Positions 44,538 to 52,887 of a stretch of DNA of 64,000 bases are shown here, piece by piece. The DNA comes from CADEED01 sp036677145 (lineage in GTDB: Bacteria; Pseudomonadota; Gammaproteobacteria; Steroidobacterales; Steroidobacteraceae): positions 1-64,000 of the forward strand of contig JAKFFF010000092.1 of assembly GCA_036677145.1 (NCBI GenBank), read 5' to 3'. The notes under the pieces are model-generated. The model was not told where the DNA came from, did not search any database, and saw nothing but the letters and a program-made list of their open reading frames with translations. Each line of letters opens with the position of its first letter. Positions within the stretch are counted from its first letter, which is position 1. Made by a program: the position numbers and the translations under genes.

Positions 44538-45194
44538 ATGGGCGCCGGCACCCTCGCGGCACTGCAGGGCGCGCTCGCCGAAATCTACGACCTGCCCGCG
44601 ACGCCGGACGTCGCCGAATACCTGCTCACCGATCGCGCGCGGCTCGCATCGGTCGGTGGCACGCGCGCCACGGACGAACAGCTCATCGTCGCGGAAGAGG
44701 GCGACACCGTGTCCTTGGCGTTGTACATCGACGCGAACGTGCTCGAACGTCTCGAACGGCGCGATCCTTTCGACTCGCTCACGCACGAGAATCTCGCGGA
44801 CTATCTGACCGCCGCGGAAGGTGTGAGTCATTTCGTGTATGTCGCGTGGAACGCGGGCCACGACAAACCGGTGACGCTGCTCGAGCTCGAGCTGCAGGCC
44901 GAGGTCGACAAATACGTGCTGGGCGCCTGGCTGCTGCGCGCGCAGTGCGGGCGGTTTCCGCACGAGTTGCATCGGGTGTTGTTCGAGCGCGCGCGGGTGG
45001 ATCCCACTGCGGCGGCCGGACGCGTTGGCCTGTACCGCATGGCGTCGTCGTACGCGGCGCGCTTCTGCCGGCAGATCGCTTCGCGGCTGGAGCGCACACG
45101 CCACGGCAGCGCGCGCGAACTCCTCGCGGAGCTGCGCCGGTTCTATCGCCTGGGGAATGCGCGCAAGATGGCGCACATCGAGCGTTTCGCCTGA
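44538..45194 (+). CDS. Conserved protein of unknown function, partner of the preceding gene
   Basis: I do not recognise this 218-residue protein. It has no signal peptide. The N-terminal half is acidic, with VGGTRATDEQLIVAEEGDTVSLALYID and GVSHFVYVAWNAG. The C-terminal half is helical and Arg-rich. The pattern DANVLERLERRDPFDSLTHENLADYL may form a helical bundle. It starts one base after the preceding stop codon. The pair looks like a small two-protein complex of unknown role. Confidence 0.75.
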   Translation: MGAGTLAALQGALAEIYDLPATPDVAEYLLTDRARLASVGGTRATDEQLIVAEEGDTVSLALYIDANVLERLERRDPFDSLTHENLADYLTAAEGVSHFVYVAWNAGHDKPVTLLELELQAEVDKYVLGAWLLRAQCGRFPHELHRVLFERARVDPTAAAGRVGLYRMASSYAARFCRQIASRLERTRHGSARELLAELRRFYRLGNARKMAHIERFA

Positions 45195-45209
45195 TGCACG
45201 CCGCCGCAG

Positions 45210-45575
45210 CTAGTCGACGTCGCTGTCGTCCTGCTGCTTGCGAGCGTCCAGCTCCCGCTTCAACTTGATCCACTCGCCCAGCTTGCGCAGATCGCGCTTG
45301 ACCGGGGGCTTCTTCACCTCCGGAATGTGAGCGGCACCGACGCGCTGATAGGGATCGAATCCCTTGGCGCGTGTGCGTTCGACGGCCAGCTTGGCGCTGT
45401 CGCCGCGCGCGGGTGTGGACTGGATGCTCAGCGGTTCGCGTTCGAGCAATTCCCCGGCATATCCCGCATCGATCCACTCGACGCGCGCATTGCCCCGATC
45501 GTCATGAACGATCTGGGATGCACGGCGCCGGTTGACGGCGGGCGGTCTCTTATCGTTGGAGTTATCGTCTTTCAC
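45210..45575 (-). CDS. Small conserved protein of unknown function
   Basis: I do not recognise this 121-residue protein. It is highly charged, with no signal or membrane segment, and looks largely disordered apart from a helix near KLGEWIKLKRELDARKQQ. It starts with GTG. It converges on the two-gene unknown unit, fifteen bases away. Confidence 0.6.
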   Translation of the reverse strand: MKDDNSNDKRPPAVNRRRASQIVHDDRGNARVEWIDAGYAGELLEREPLSIQSTPARGDSAKLAVERTRAKGFDPYQRVGAAHIPEVKKPPVKRDLRKLGEWIKLKRELDARKQQDDSDVD

Positions 45576-45659
45576 GCCCCCAGTATGACCGAGGCGTCGA
45601 ATCCGTGTTTTGACATAGCGAACATTCCGGAGGCACGAAATTCCGGCATGTGAGCCGGT

Positions 45660-46184
45660 TCACGCAATTTTTTTTCGTGCCGCAGCCTGCAGGATTCCGA
45701 TGATGGTCTTGGCGTCCTTGAGCTCGCCGCTCTGCGCCCGTGCCACCGCTTCGGCCAACGGCCACCATTCGACCTGGAACACCTCACCGGCTTCGGGCGC
45801 GCTGGCCGCGGGAGTCAGATCCGTCGCGAGATACAGGTGAATGACCTCGGTGAACACACCGGGCGAGCTGAAGTATTCGCCCAGCGATTCGAAATGCCCG
45901 GCGCTCATCCCGGCTTCTTCGACGAGTTCGCGTCGCGCCGTGATTTCCGGGGCCTCGTCCGGCTCGAGTTTGCCGGCCGGCAATTCGTGGATGTATCCGC
46001 CCGCAGCATGTCTGAACTGGCGCAGCAGGCACACGCGTTCCTGCGCGTCGATCGCGACCACCGCCGCGCCGCCGGGGTGCCGCACGATCTCGAGCGGCAG
46101 GCGTACGCCGTTGGGTAGATCGACCGTATCGATGCTCACGCGGATGACGCGGCCTTCGTAAATCATCTTTCGTTCGAACAGCAT
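45660..46184 (-). CDS. NUDIX hydrolase (ADP-ribose pyrophosphatase type)
   Basis: The protein is about 174 residues. The full Nudix box is present in GKLEPDEAPEITARRELVEEAG, with REL and EE in place. VRHPGGAAVVAID before it and the FSSPGVFTEVIHLYLA segment after it fit ADP-ribose pyrophosphatases, which split ADP-ribose into AMP and ribose-5-phosphate. I chose MLFERK (46184). It is divergent from the helicase gene. Confidence 0.9.
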   Translation of the reverse strand: MLFERKMIYEGRVIRVSIDTVDLPNGVRLPLEIVRHPGGAAVVAIDAQERVCLLRQFRHAAGGYIHELPAGKLEPDEAPEITARRELVEEAGMSAGHFESLGEYFSSPGVFTEVIHLYLATDLTPAASAPEAGEVFQVEWWPLAEAVARAQSGELKDAKTIIGILQAAARKKIA

Positions 46185-46354
46185 GGGGCGAGTGTACCCG
46201 GATGCCTGCTCCGGCCCTCCGGCAGCGGACCAATTCGCGGCCGAAATCAAGATCAAATAGGCGTCACATTCCTGTGCATGCCCGCGTGACGGCTGTCACG
46301 GCTCGCGGGGTGATGGAGCCAGTTCGGGCGCGACTTTCGTATATTGTTGTATTG

Positions 46355-48442
46355 ATGTCCCAGGCTGAAAAACTCGGATCCCTCAACGCTCCGCAACGCA
46401 AGGCGGTCACGTACGGCGAACCCATTTCCGGTGGGAAAGGTTTCCGCGCGGGCCCGTTGCTGATCGTCGCCGGCGCGGGCACCGGCAAGACCAATACGCT
46501 CGCGCATCGGGTTGCGCACCTGGCGATGAGCGGCGTCGATCCGGCGCGTATCCTCATGCTCACGTTCACGCGCCGCGCGGCCGTGGAAATGAAACGCCGC
46601 GCGAACGAGATCCTGCGCGAGGCGCTCGACGACAAACTCGGTGGCAAGGCGTCGCAACTTTCGCAACGTCTGACCTGGACCGGCACGTTCCATTCGATCG
46701 GCAACCGGCTGCTGCGTCACTACGCCAAACACGTCGGCCTCGATCCGTCCTTCAGCGTCCTCGATCGTTCCGATGCGGCGGACCTGCTAGATACCGTGCG
46801 CACGGAGCTCGGGTACTCGGGCAAGGGCCAGCGCTTCCCGCGCAAGGACACCTGTCTCGGCGTGTATTCGTATCGCGTCAACACGCAGAAGTCGCTCAAG
46901 GAAACGCTCGAGAGTCAGTACTCCTGGTGCGCGAACTGGGAAGAAGACATCGGCAAGCTGCTGCGCGCGTACGTGGAGCGCAAGTCGCAGTATCGCGTGC
47001 TGGATTTCGACGACCTGCTGCTCTACTGGCACGCGATGATGAGCGAGGAGCGCATCGCGAAATCGGTGGCCGCGAACTTCGATCACATCCTGGTCGACGA
47101 ATACCAGGACACGAACAAGCTGCAGGGCGACATCCTGCACGCGCTCAAGCCCGACGGGCAGGGCGTCACCGTCGTCGGCGACGACGCGCAAGCCATCTAC
47201 TCGTTCCGCGCCGCCGCGGTCGAGAACATCCTCGGCTTCCCGGACCGGTTCCGCCCGAAGGCCGAAGTAGTCACGCTCGCTCAGAACTACCGCTCGAGCC
47301 AGAGCGTGCTCGACGCTGCCAATGCCCTCATGGCGGATGCGCCGCGCCAGCATCGCAAGCACCTGCTGTCGATGCGCGGCCAGGGACCGCGTCCGAAGCT
47401 CGTGACGGTCGACGATCTGCCCACGCAGGCGGAATTCATCTGCACGCGCGTGCTCGCCTCGCGCGAAGCCGGCATTTCGCTGCGCCGCCAGGCGGTGCTG
47501 TTCCGCACCGGCACGCACAGCGACGTGCTGGAAGTCGAATTGGCGAAGCGCAAGATTCCGTTCGTGAAATACGGCGGCCTCAAGTTCCTCGAGGCATCGC
47601 ACGTCAAGGATCTGCTCGCGGTGCTGCGCTGGGCGGACAATGCGCGCAACCAGATCGCGGGTTTCCGCGTGCTGCAGTTCATGCCCGGCATGGGTCCGGC
47701 GAATGCCAAGAAGGCGCTCGATTATTTCGTCGCGAACAACTTCCAGTGGACGGCATTCGACAAGTTCGAGCCGCCGCTCGAGACGCGGGTTGCCTGGCTC
47801 AAGTTCGTCGAGCTGTTCAAGGCGCTCGCGGATCCGGCGCGCGAATGGCGCGGACAGATCAACATGATTCGCGAGTGGTACAAGCCGCACATGGAGCGAA
47901 TGTACGAACACGTGCACACGCGTATCGGTGACCTGGACCAGCTCGAACTGCTGTCCTCGCAGTACCAGACACGCGAGCGATTCGTCACCGAGCTCACGCT
48001 CGATCCGCCACATGCCACGAGCGACCTGGCCGGGCAGGCGCATGTCGATGAAGACTATCTGGTCATCTCGACGGTCCACTCCGCCAAGGGCATGGAGTGG
48101 GACCAGGTGTACATTCTCAACGTGGTCGACGGCAGCTTCCCGTCCGAGTTCGCGACCGGAAAAGCCGAACAGATCGAAGAAGAGCGCCGCCTGTTGTACG
48201 TGGCGATGACCCGCGCGCGCAACGACCTCACCTGTGTCGTGCCGCTGCGCTTCCAGATCACGAGTCCGCGTTCCGTGGACGGACACGTCTACGGCGCACG
48301 CAGCCGGTTCCTCACCGAGAAAGTGGTGAAGTGCTTCGACGAGCAGACCTTCCAGGGCTCGAACGTCGAGGTGAAGATCGAGGCGGCGGCGGCCGAATCC
48401 GGCACGATCGACGTGGCGTCGCGCCTGAAACAGATGTGGTAG
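46355..48442 (+). CDS. UvrD/Rep-type superfamily 1 DNA helicase
   Basis: The 695-residue ATP-dependent 3'-5' DNA helicase has all SF1A motifs: the Q-like start LNAPQRKAVT, Walker A GAGTGKT, motif II VDEYQDTN, motif III GDDAQAIYSFR, motif V VHSAKGMEWDQVYI and motif VI RLLYVAMTRARNDL. It is shorter than UvrD or Rep at the C-terminus and lacks their tail. The start at 46355 follows an AT-rich stretch with no clear ribosome-binding site, so the message may be leaderless. A REP-like hairpin follows the gene. Confidence 0.9.
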   Translation: MSQAEKLGSLNAPQRKAVTYGEPISGGKGFRAGPLLIVAGAGTGKTNTLAHRVAHLAMSGVDPARILMLTFTRRAAVEMKRRANEILREALDDKLGGKASQLSQRLTWTGTFHSIGNRLLRHYAKHVGLDPSFSVLDRSDAADLLDTVRTELGYSGKGQRFPRKDTCLGVYSYRVNTQKSLKETLESQYSWCANWEEDIGKLLRAYVERKSQYRVLDFDDLLLYWHAMMSEERIAKSVAANFDHILVDEYQDTNKLQGDILHALKPDGQGVTVVGDDAQAIYSFRAAAVENILGFPDRFRPKAEVVTLAQNYRSSQSVLDAANALMADAPRQHRKHLLSMRGQGPRPKLVTVDDLPTQAEFICTRVLASREAGISLRRQAVLFRTGTHSDVLEVELAKRKIPFVKYGGLKFLEASHVKDLLAVLRWADNARNQIAGFRVLQFMPGMGPANAKKALDYFVANNFQWTAFDKFEPPLETRVAWLKFVELFKALADPAREWRGQINMIREWYKPHMERMYEHVHTRIGDLDQLELLSSQYQTRERFVTELTLDPPHATSDLAGQAHVDEDYLVISTVHSAKGMEWDQVYILNVVDGSFPSEFATGKAEQIEEERRLLYVAMTRARNDLTCVVPLRFQITSPRSVDGHVYGARSRFLTEKVVKCFDEQTFQGSNVEVKIEAAAAESGTIDVASRLKQMW

Positions 48443-48481
48443 TCAGGGAAGGCCGGTCCAGGCCTTTCGAATCCGGCAAAC

Positions 48482-48541
48482 AAAAGGGGTCAGTCCTGCG
48501 TGAGGGCTGACCCCTTTTGCCAGGAAACGGGGGCTGCCCCC
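48482..48541 (+). repeat. REP-like double hairpin, also a likely terminator of the helicase gene
   Basis: AAAAGGGGTCAG (48482-48493) and CTGACCCCTTTT (48507-48518) form a perfect 12-base stem with a 13-base loop, and the stem itself ends in TTTT. A second hairpin, GGGGGC-T-GCCCCC (48529-48541), follows. The joining segment TTTGCCAGGAAACG (48516-48529) is identical to part of the terminal repeat of the fold-back element near 20.15 kb, so the two loci share a repeat family. Confidence 0.75.
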
Positions 48542-48546
48542 ATCTT

Positions 48547-48578
48547 CAAAAAAGAACCCCGCGCGAGGCGGGGTTCTT
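48547..48578 (-). terminator. Rho-independent terminator of the RRM protein gene
   Basis: On the minus strand AAGAACCCCGC pairs with GCGGGGTTCTT (48552-48562 and 48568-48578, an 11-base stem with a 5-base loop), followed by TTTTTT. It lies 40 bases past the stop codon of the RRM gene. Confidence 0.9.
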
Positions 48579-48617
48579 GATCGACTTGCTCCGACGGCTA
48601 GTTAGTCCAGCTTCGGA

Positions 48618-48911
48618 TCAGCGGCGGAACGGACCACCGCCACCCTGACGCGGACGTGCCGGACGCTCCTGCGCCTCATTGACGCGCAGCGGACGGCCGT
48701 TCATCTGGTAGCCGTTGAGTCCCTGGATCGCGGCTTGCGCCTCGCCCGAACCCATTTCAACGAAGCCGAAGCCACGGGGCTTGCCCGTTTCGCGGTCGTT
48801 GATCAGCTTTACGGAATCGACTTTGCCATGGCGCTCGAAGAGCACCTTGATATCTTGCTCGGTTGCCGAGAAGGGCAGGTTGCCCACGTAGATCGTCGTC
48901 ATCCCAGACAT
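48618..48911 (-). CDS. Single-RRM RNA-binding protein
   Basis: The protein is about 97 residues and consists of one RNA-recognition motif. RNP2 is IYVGNLPF and RNP1 is KPRGFGFVEM; a short Arg-, Gly- and Pro-rich tail (RPARPRQGGGGPFRR) follows. Such small RRM proteins bind RNA and are often cold-induced in bacteria. The start may be 48911 or 48902 (MTTIYV). A strong terminator follows, and the upstream region is long. Confidence 0.9.
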   Translation of the reverse strand: MSGMTTIYVGNLPFSATEQDIKVLFERHGKVDSVKLINDRETGKPRGFGFVEMGSGEAQAAIQGLNGYQMNGRPLRVNEAQERPARPRQGGGGPFRR

Positions 48912-49220
48912 CTCGCTCAAAAAAGCGGACAGCGGCAGGTGGCGGTCTCCTGCATGAACCGCGAGAAATTGAAAACAGGTCAAGGCTTTGGGACCGCGGC
49001 CTGCACCGGAGTTCGTGCACTTCAGGGCGTAAACCATTAGGAGCAGCGAACGCGACCGATGCTACTCCCAGCTTTGAGAAGCTGTAAACAACGCCGCGGC
49101 GGGGAAGGGCGTGACCAACGTTGTCACGCGCAAATTCATGCTTTTTCAGCCAATTTCGCCGACCGCGGTGCGACGGTCAGCGCCCACCTAAGGGCCATCT
49201 AGTCGACGACTGGTCAATAA
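48912..49220. other. Intergenic region between the RRM gene and speA
   Basis: This 309-base gap has no gene I can support. It carries the RRM gene promoter and leader on the minus strand, and speA's 3' end. A hairpin GCGTGAC/GTCACGC (about 49109-49129) could serve as a speA terminator or REP-like repeat. The RRM leader could be long, as with other cold-shock RNA-binding genes. Confidence 0.4.
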
Positions 49221-51299
49221 TCACTCTAGATAGGCGTATCCGTTGAGCTCGCCTTCGTAGAAGCGCTTGATGTGCTGCGACTCGGCCACGGTCATGCGCC
49301 CTTCGCGCACCGCACGTTCGCAATCACGCGCCAGGGCGGGATGCAGGTCGGCGACGTCGTATTCCATGTATTCGAGCACCTTGTTCGCGGTGTCGCCCTT
49401 GACGATTTCCTCGATCCACCAGCCGCCGTCGTCATGGAAACGGATGTGGACGACGTGGGTATCGCCGAACAGGTTGTGCAGGTCGCCGAGGGTTTCCTGG
49501 TATGCGCCAACCAGGAAGGCCGCGAGGTAGTACTCGTCCGACGCGGTGATCGAATGCAGCTCGAGCGTTTTCTTGACGTCCCGCTGGCTGACGAAGCGGT
49601 CTATCTTCCCGTCCGAATCGCAGGTGATGTCGGCGAGCACACCCTTGCGCGTCGGGCGCTCGTTGAGCCGGTGGATCGGCATGATCGGGAAGAGCTGGTC
49701 GATCGCCCAGCTGTCGGGCAGTGACTGGAACACCGAGAAGTTGCAGAAGTAGATGTCCGAGAGGATCGACTCGAGTTCTTCGAGCTCCTCGGGAATCTCG
49801 TCGAGCTTGCGCGTGAGATCGCGGACCTTCGCGCAGGTCGCCCAGTACAGCCGTTCGGCGAGACCGCGCTGCGCGAGCGTCAGCAGTCCCAGGTTGAACA
49901 TCTGCAACACCTGGTCGCGTGCCGTCTGCGCGTCGTGATAACACTCGACCACGCGCCGCTCGGTCACGGAACGGAACGCGTCGGCGAGATCGCGCACCGG
50001 TTGCGGCAGCGCGGTGTTTTCCTGGTCTTCCTTGCCGGTGACGCGGAACTGGTCGAGCGCCTGGCTGCCGAGCGTGTTGAAGATGAGCACGCTGTGGTGC
50101 GCGGCGACCGCGCGTCCCGATTCGCTCACGATCATCGGGTGCGGAAGCTTGCGCGTGTTGCACACGTTGGCGATGCGATACACCACGTCGTTGGCGTATT
50201 CGTTGAGCGTGTAGTTCATCGACGAGGCGAAATTCGTGCCGCTGCCGTCGTAGTCGACGCCGAGGCCGCCGCCCACGTCGATGTACTGCAGGCCGCAGCC
50301 TAACAACTTGAGTTCGGCGTACACGTGCGCGAGTTCGTTGATCGCGTCCTTCACTCGGCGAATGTCCTGCAACTGGCTGCCCGGATGGCAGTGCACGAGC
50401 TGCAGGCAGTCGAGCATGTCCTTCGAGCGCAGGATTTCCACCACTTCGAGGATTTCCGTGATGAACAGGCCGAACTTGGATTTGTCGCCGGCCGAATCGC
50501 GCCATCTGCCCGAGCCTTCGCTCGCGAGCTTCACGCGTACGCCGATGCGCGGCCGCACGTTGTATTTTTCGGCGATCCGCAGGACCGCCGGCAGCTCGCC
50601 GAAATTCTCGACCACCGGAATGATCGTGCGGCCGAGTTTCGTCGCGATGATGACCGCTTCGAGGTAACTGTCGTCCTTGAAGCCGTTGCAGATGATCAGC
50701 CGGTCGGGCGAGTCCGCCGTCATCGACATCACGGACAGCAGCTCCGGCTTGCTGCCCACCTCGAGTCCGAAGCCATACGGCCGGCCGTAGCGATACACCT
50801 CTTCGACGACCAGGCGCTGCTGGTTCACCTTGATGGGGAACACCGCCGTGTAGCGATTCTGGTATTCGTTTTCCGCGATGGCCTGCGCGAATGCGTCATG
50901 CAGGTGCTTGAGACGGTGCGCAAGAATGTCCGAGAAGCGTACGACGACCGGGGTCGTCAGCTCGCGCTCCTTCAATCCCTGCACCACGTCGTACAGGTCG
51001 ATCTCGCGCTCCGGCTTCATGTCGGGCCGCACGACCAGGTGCCCGGCGGCGTTCACGCAGAAGTAACCCTTGCCCCAGGCACTGACCTGGTAGAGCTCGG
51101 CGGAGTCTTCGACGGACCAAGGGATGGATCGGTCGGCGCGTCGCGCGGCGTCCTGCCCATTGGCGTTGAGTTGATTGGGGTCGGCTGCCACGTTGGGGCG
51201 CACGATATCAAAACGCGATTGCAATTGAACGTTCAGTACGACTCTTCGCGGAGTCAGAATGTCCCGGTCGCGACGGGCCGGCTCGAATCGCGGATCCAT
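49221..51299 (-). CDS. speA: Biosynthetic arginine decarboxylase
   Basis: This PLP enzyme converts arginine to agmatine, the first step of putrescine synthesis. The PLP lysine lies in AVFPIKVNQQ, and family blocks include LVHCHPGSQ, DVGGGLGVDYDG and the C-terminal FHDDGGWWIEEIVKGDT. The core starts at about WSVEDSAELY. With the ATG at 51299 the protein has 692 residues, about 55 more than usual, and overlaps the sulfurtransferase gene by 46 bases. A GTG start near 51190-51200 would give a more normal length. The 5' end is therefore uncertain while the rest is firm. Confidence 0.88.
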   Translation of the reverse strand: MDPRFEPARRDRDILTPRRVVLNVQLQSRFDIVRPNVAADPNQLNANGQDAARRADRSIPWSVEDSAELYQVSAWGKGYFCVNAAGHLVVRPDMKPEREIDLYDVVQGLKERELTTPVVVRFSDILAHRLKHLHDAFAQAIAENEYQNRYTAVFPIKVNQQRLVVEEVYRYGRPYGFGLEVGSKPELLSVMSMTADSPDRLIICNGFKDDSYLEAVIIATKLGRTIIPVVENFGELPAVLRIAEKYNVRPRIGVRVKLASEGSGRWRDSAGDKSKFGLFITEILEVVEILRSKDMLDCLQLVHCHPGSQLQDIRRVKDAINELAHVYAELKLLGCGLQYIDVGGGLGVDYDGSGTNFASSMNYTLNEYANDVVYRIANVCNTRKLPHPMIVSESGRAVAAHHSVLIFNTLGSQALDQFRVTGKEDQENTALPQPVRDLADAFRSVTERRVVECYHDAQTARDQVLQMFNLGLLTLAQRGLAERLYWATCAKVRDLTRKLDEIPEELEELESILSDIYFCNFSVFQSLPDSWAIDQLFPIMPIHRLNERPTRKGVLADITCDSDGKIDRFVSQRDVKKTLELHSITASDEYYLAAFLVGAYQETLGDLHNLFGDTHVVHIRFHDDGGWWIEEIVKGDTANKVLEYMEYDVADLHPALARDCERAVREGRMTVAESQHIKRFYEGELNGYAYLE

Positions 51300-52108
51300 T
51301 CGCTCCACGATCCGGCGTAGAGGCGCGCGCCGCCGAGACCCGCATGTTCGAGGGCGAGCAGGGTGTGGCAGGCGGTGACGCCTGATCCGCACATCGAGAT
51401 CAGCGCCGACGGGGGCTGCGATCCGAGCAACATCCCGAAACGGCGGCGCAGCTCGTCCGCCGGGAGGAATTTTCCGTCCGCGCCGAGATTCGCCGTGAAC
51501 GGGTGATTGCGAGCGCCGGGGACGTGCCCGGCCACGGGATCGATCGTTTCGTTTCGCCCGGCGAACCGTTCCGCGCCGCGCGCGTCGATCAGCAGATTGC
51601 CTGGACGCTGACGCAGATCCATGAGGTCCGCGCTCGACACCAGCGCCTGCATGTCTGGTTTGGCGGTGAGCGTCCGCGCGCGCGGCGTTCGCACGGTGCT
51701 TTCGAGAGGCAGTCCCGCCGCGCGCCACGCCGCGATGCCGCCGTCGAGTACCGCGACGTCGCGAAATCCGATCCAGCGCATGAGCCACCACAGGCGCGCG
51801 GCGTAGGCTCCGGGACCCTGGTCGTAGGCGACAACCTGACAAGCCTCGCCCACGCCGAGCGCGCCCAGCCTGGCGGCAAACCGATGCGGGTCGGGCATCG
51901 GATGGCGGCCGCTTCCCGGAGTGATCGGACCCGACAAGTCTCGATCGAGATGCAAGAACTGCGCGCCGGGAAGATGCCCCGCGGCGAACTGCGCCTCACC
52001 CCAGCGCACGTCGCCGAGTTCCGCCCGGCAATCAAACAGCACGAGGTCATCACGCGTGAGCTGCGCGGCGAGCGTTGCCGCGTCGATGAGGGTTGTGAAA
52101 GAAGCCAT
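51254..52108 (-). CDS. sseA: Two-domain sulfurtransferase (rhodanese / mercaptopyruvate type)
   Basis: The product is about 284 residues. It has two rhodanese domains; the catalytic Cys is in the second, in the loop CGSGVTA, which is the form found in 3-mercaptopyruvate sulfurtransferases. The linker DGGIAAWRAAGLP is typical. It transfers sulphur to thiol acceptors or cyanide. Its 3' end overlaps the possible start of speA. It is divergent from the GST gene with 36 bases between. Confidence 0.9.
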   Translation of the reverse strand: MASFTTLIDAATLAAQLTRDDLVLFDCRAELGDVRWGEAQFAAGHLPGAQFLHLDRDLSGPITPGSGRHPMPDPHRFAARLGALGVGEACQVVAYDQGPGAYAARLWWLMRWIGFRDVAVLDGGIAAWRAAGLPLESTVRTPRARTLTAKPDMQALVSSADLMDLRQRPGNLLIDARGAERFAGRNETIDPVAGHVPGARNHPFTANLGADGKFLPADELRRRFGMLLGSQPPSALISMCGSGVTACHTLLALEHAGLGGARLYAGSWSEWIRDSSRPVATGTF

Positions 52109-52144
52109 GCGGCATCTTACAATCCGGGCACGCATGGCTCACAC

Positions 52145-52816
52145 ATGGCAATAGACGTTTATTGGGGATCCGGCAGTCCGTATTCGTGGCGGGTGCTGCT
52201 CGCGCTCGAACACAAGGGCCTGCCGTACACGAGCCACCTGCTGTCGCTCGACATGCAGGAGCACAAGTCGCCGCACATGCTCGCGCTGAATCCCCGCGGC
52301 CGCGTGCCGACTCTCAAGGACGGCGACTACGTGGTGTTCGAGTCGCTGGCCATCCTCTACTACCTCGAGCGCAAATATCCGGCGCGCCCGTTGTTCGGCG
52401 ATTCTCCCGAAGAGGGCGCCGTGATCATGCGCGTGTGCTGCGAATACCAGGCGTACATCGAAGATCACGTGATGCGCATCGTGCGCGCCGTGCTTTTCCG
52501 GCGCGGCGATCCCAAGTCGGATGAAGTGGTGTATTCGATGCAGATGGCGGCCGGCGAGGCGCGCACGATCGAGATGCGTCTCGGCAAGGGCGACTGGATC
52601 GTTGGAGAAAAACCAGGCGCCGCCGACTACGTGATTTATCCCGGCATCAAATTATTGCTGCGCGCCCTGGCGCGGCCGGAGGCGCGTGAACTTTCTTCGC
52701 GCTTTCTGCCAGTCGAAGCGAACTATCCCGGTCTGGCGCGCTGGCTCGAACGCGTCGAGAGCCTTCCGGGTTTCGAAAAAACTTATCCGCCGCACTGGCG
52801 CGACGCGAACACCTGA
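52145..52816 (+). CDS. Glutathione S-transferase family protein
   Basis: The 223-residue cytoplasmic protein starts VYWGSGSPYSWRVLLALEHKG, with a Ser in the catalytic region as in theta/zeta-like classes. The glutathione-binding segment GRVPTLKDGDYVVFESLAILYYLE is clear. The C-terminal helical domain is complete. It is separate in sequence from the GST at 42.4-43.0 kb. The substrate is unknown. Confidence 0.88.
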   Translation: MAIDVYWGSGSPYSWRVLLALEHKGLPYTSHLLSLDMQEHKSPHMLALNPRGRVPTLKDGDYVVFESLAILYYLERKYPARPLFGDSPEEGAVIMRVCCEYQAYIEDHVMRIVRAVLFRRGDPKSDEVVYSMQMAAGEARTIEMRLGKGDWIVGEKPGAADYVIYPGIKLLLRALARPEARELSSRFLPVEANYPGLARWLERVESLPGFEKTYPPHWRDANT

Positions 52817-52887
52817 AGGCGTAGCCCGGTAGCAACACCGGAGCATGGTTGATACCCTCTCGCCTTGTTTCAGACGGGGTTGAGATC

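Noticed and set aside
46787..48286. A 499-residue open frame antisense to the SF1 helicase gene
   Set aside because: The translation has no family pattern and mirrors the helicase codons; the helicase is clearly real.
437..50305. Repeated word GTTAGGC/GCCTAAC at about five sites
   Set aside because: By a rough estimate from base composition this many copies or more are expected by chance; it mostly reflects Leu-Gly codons.
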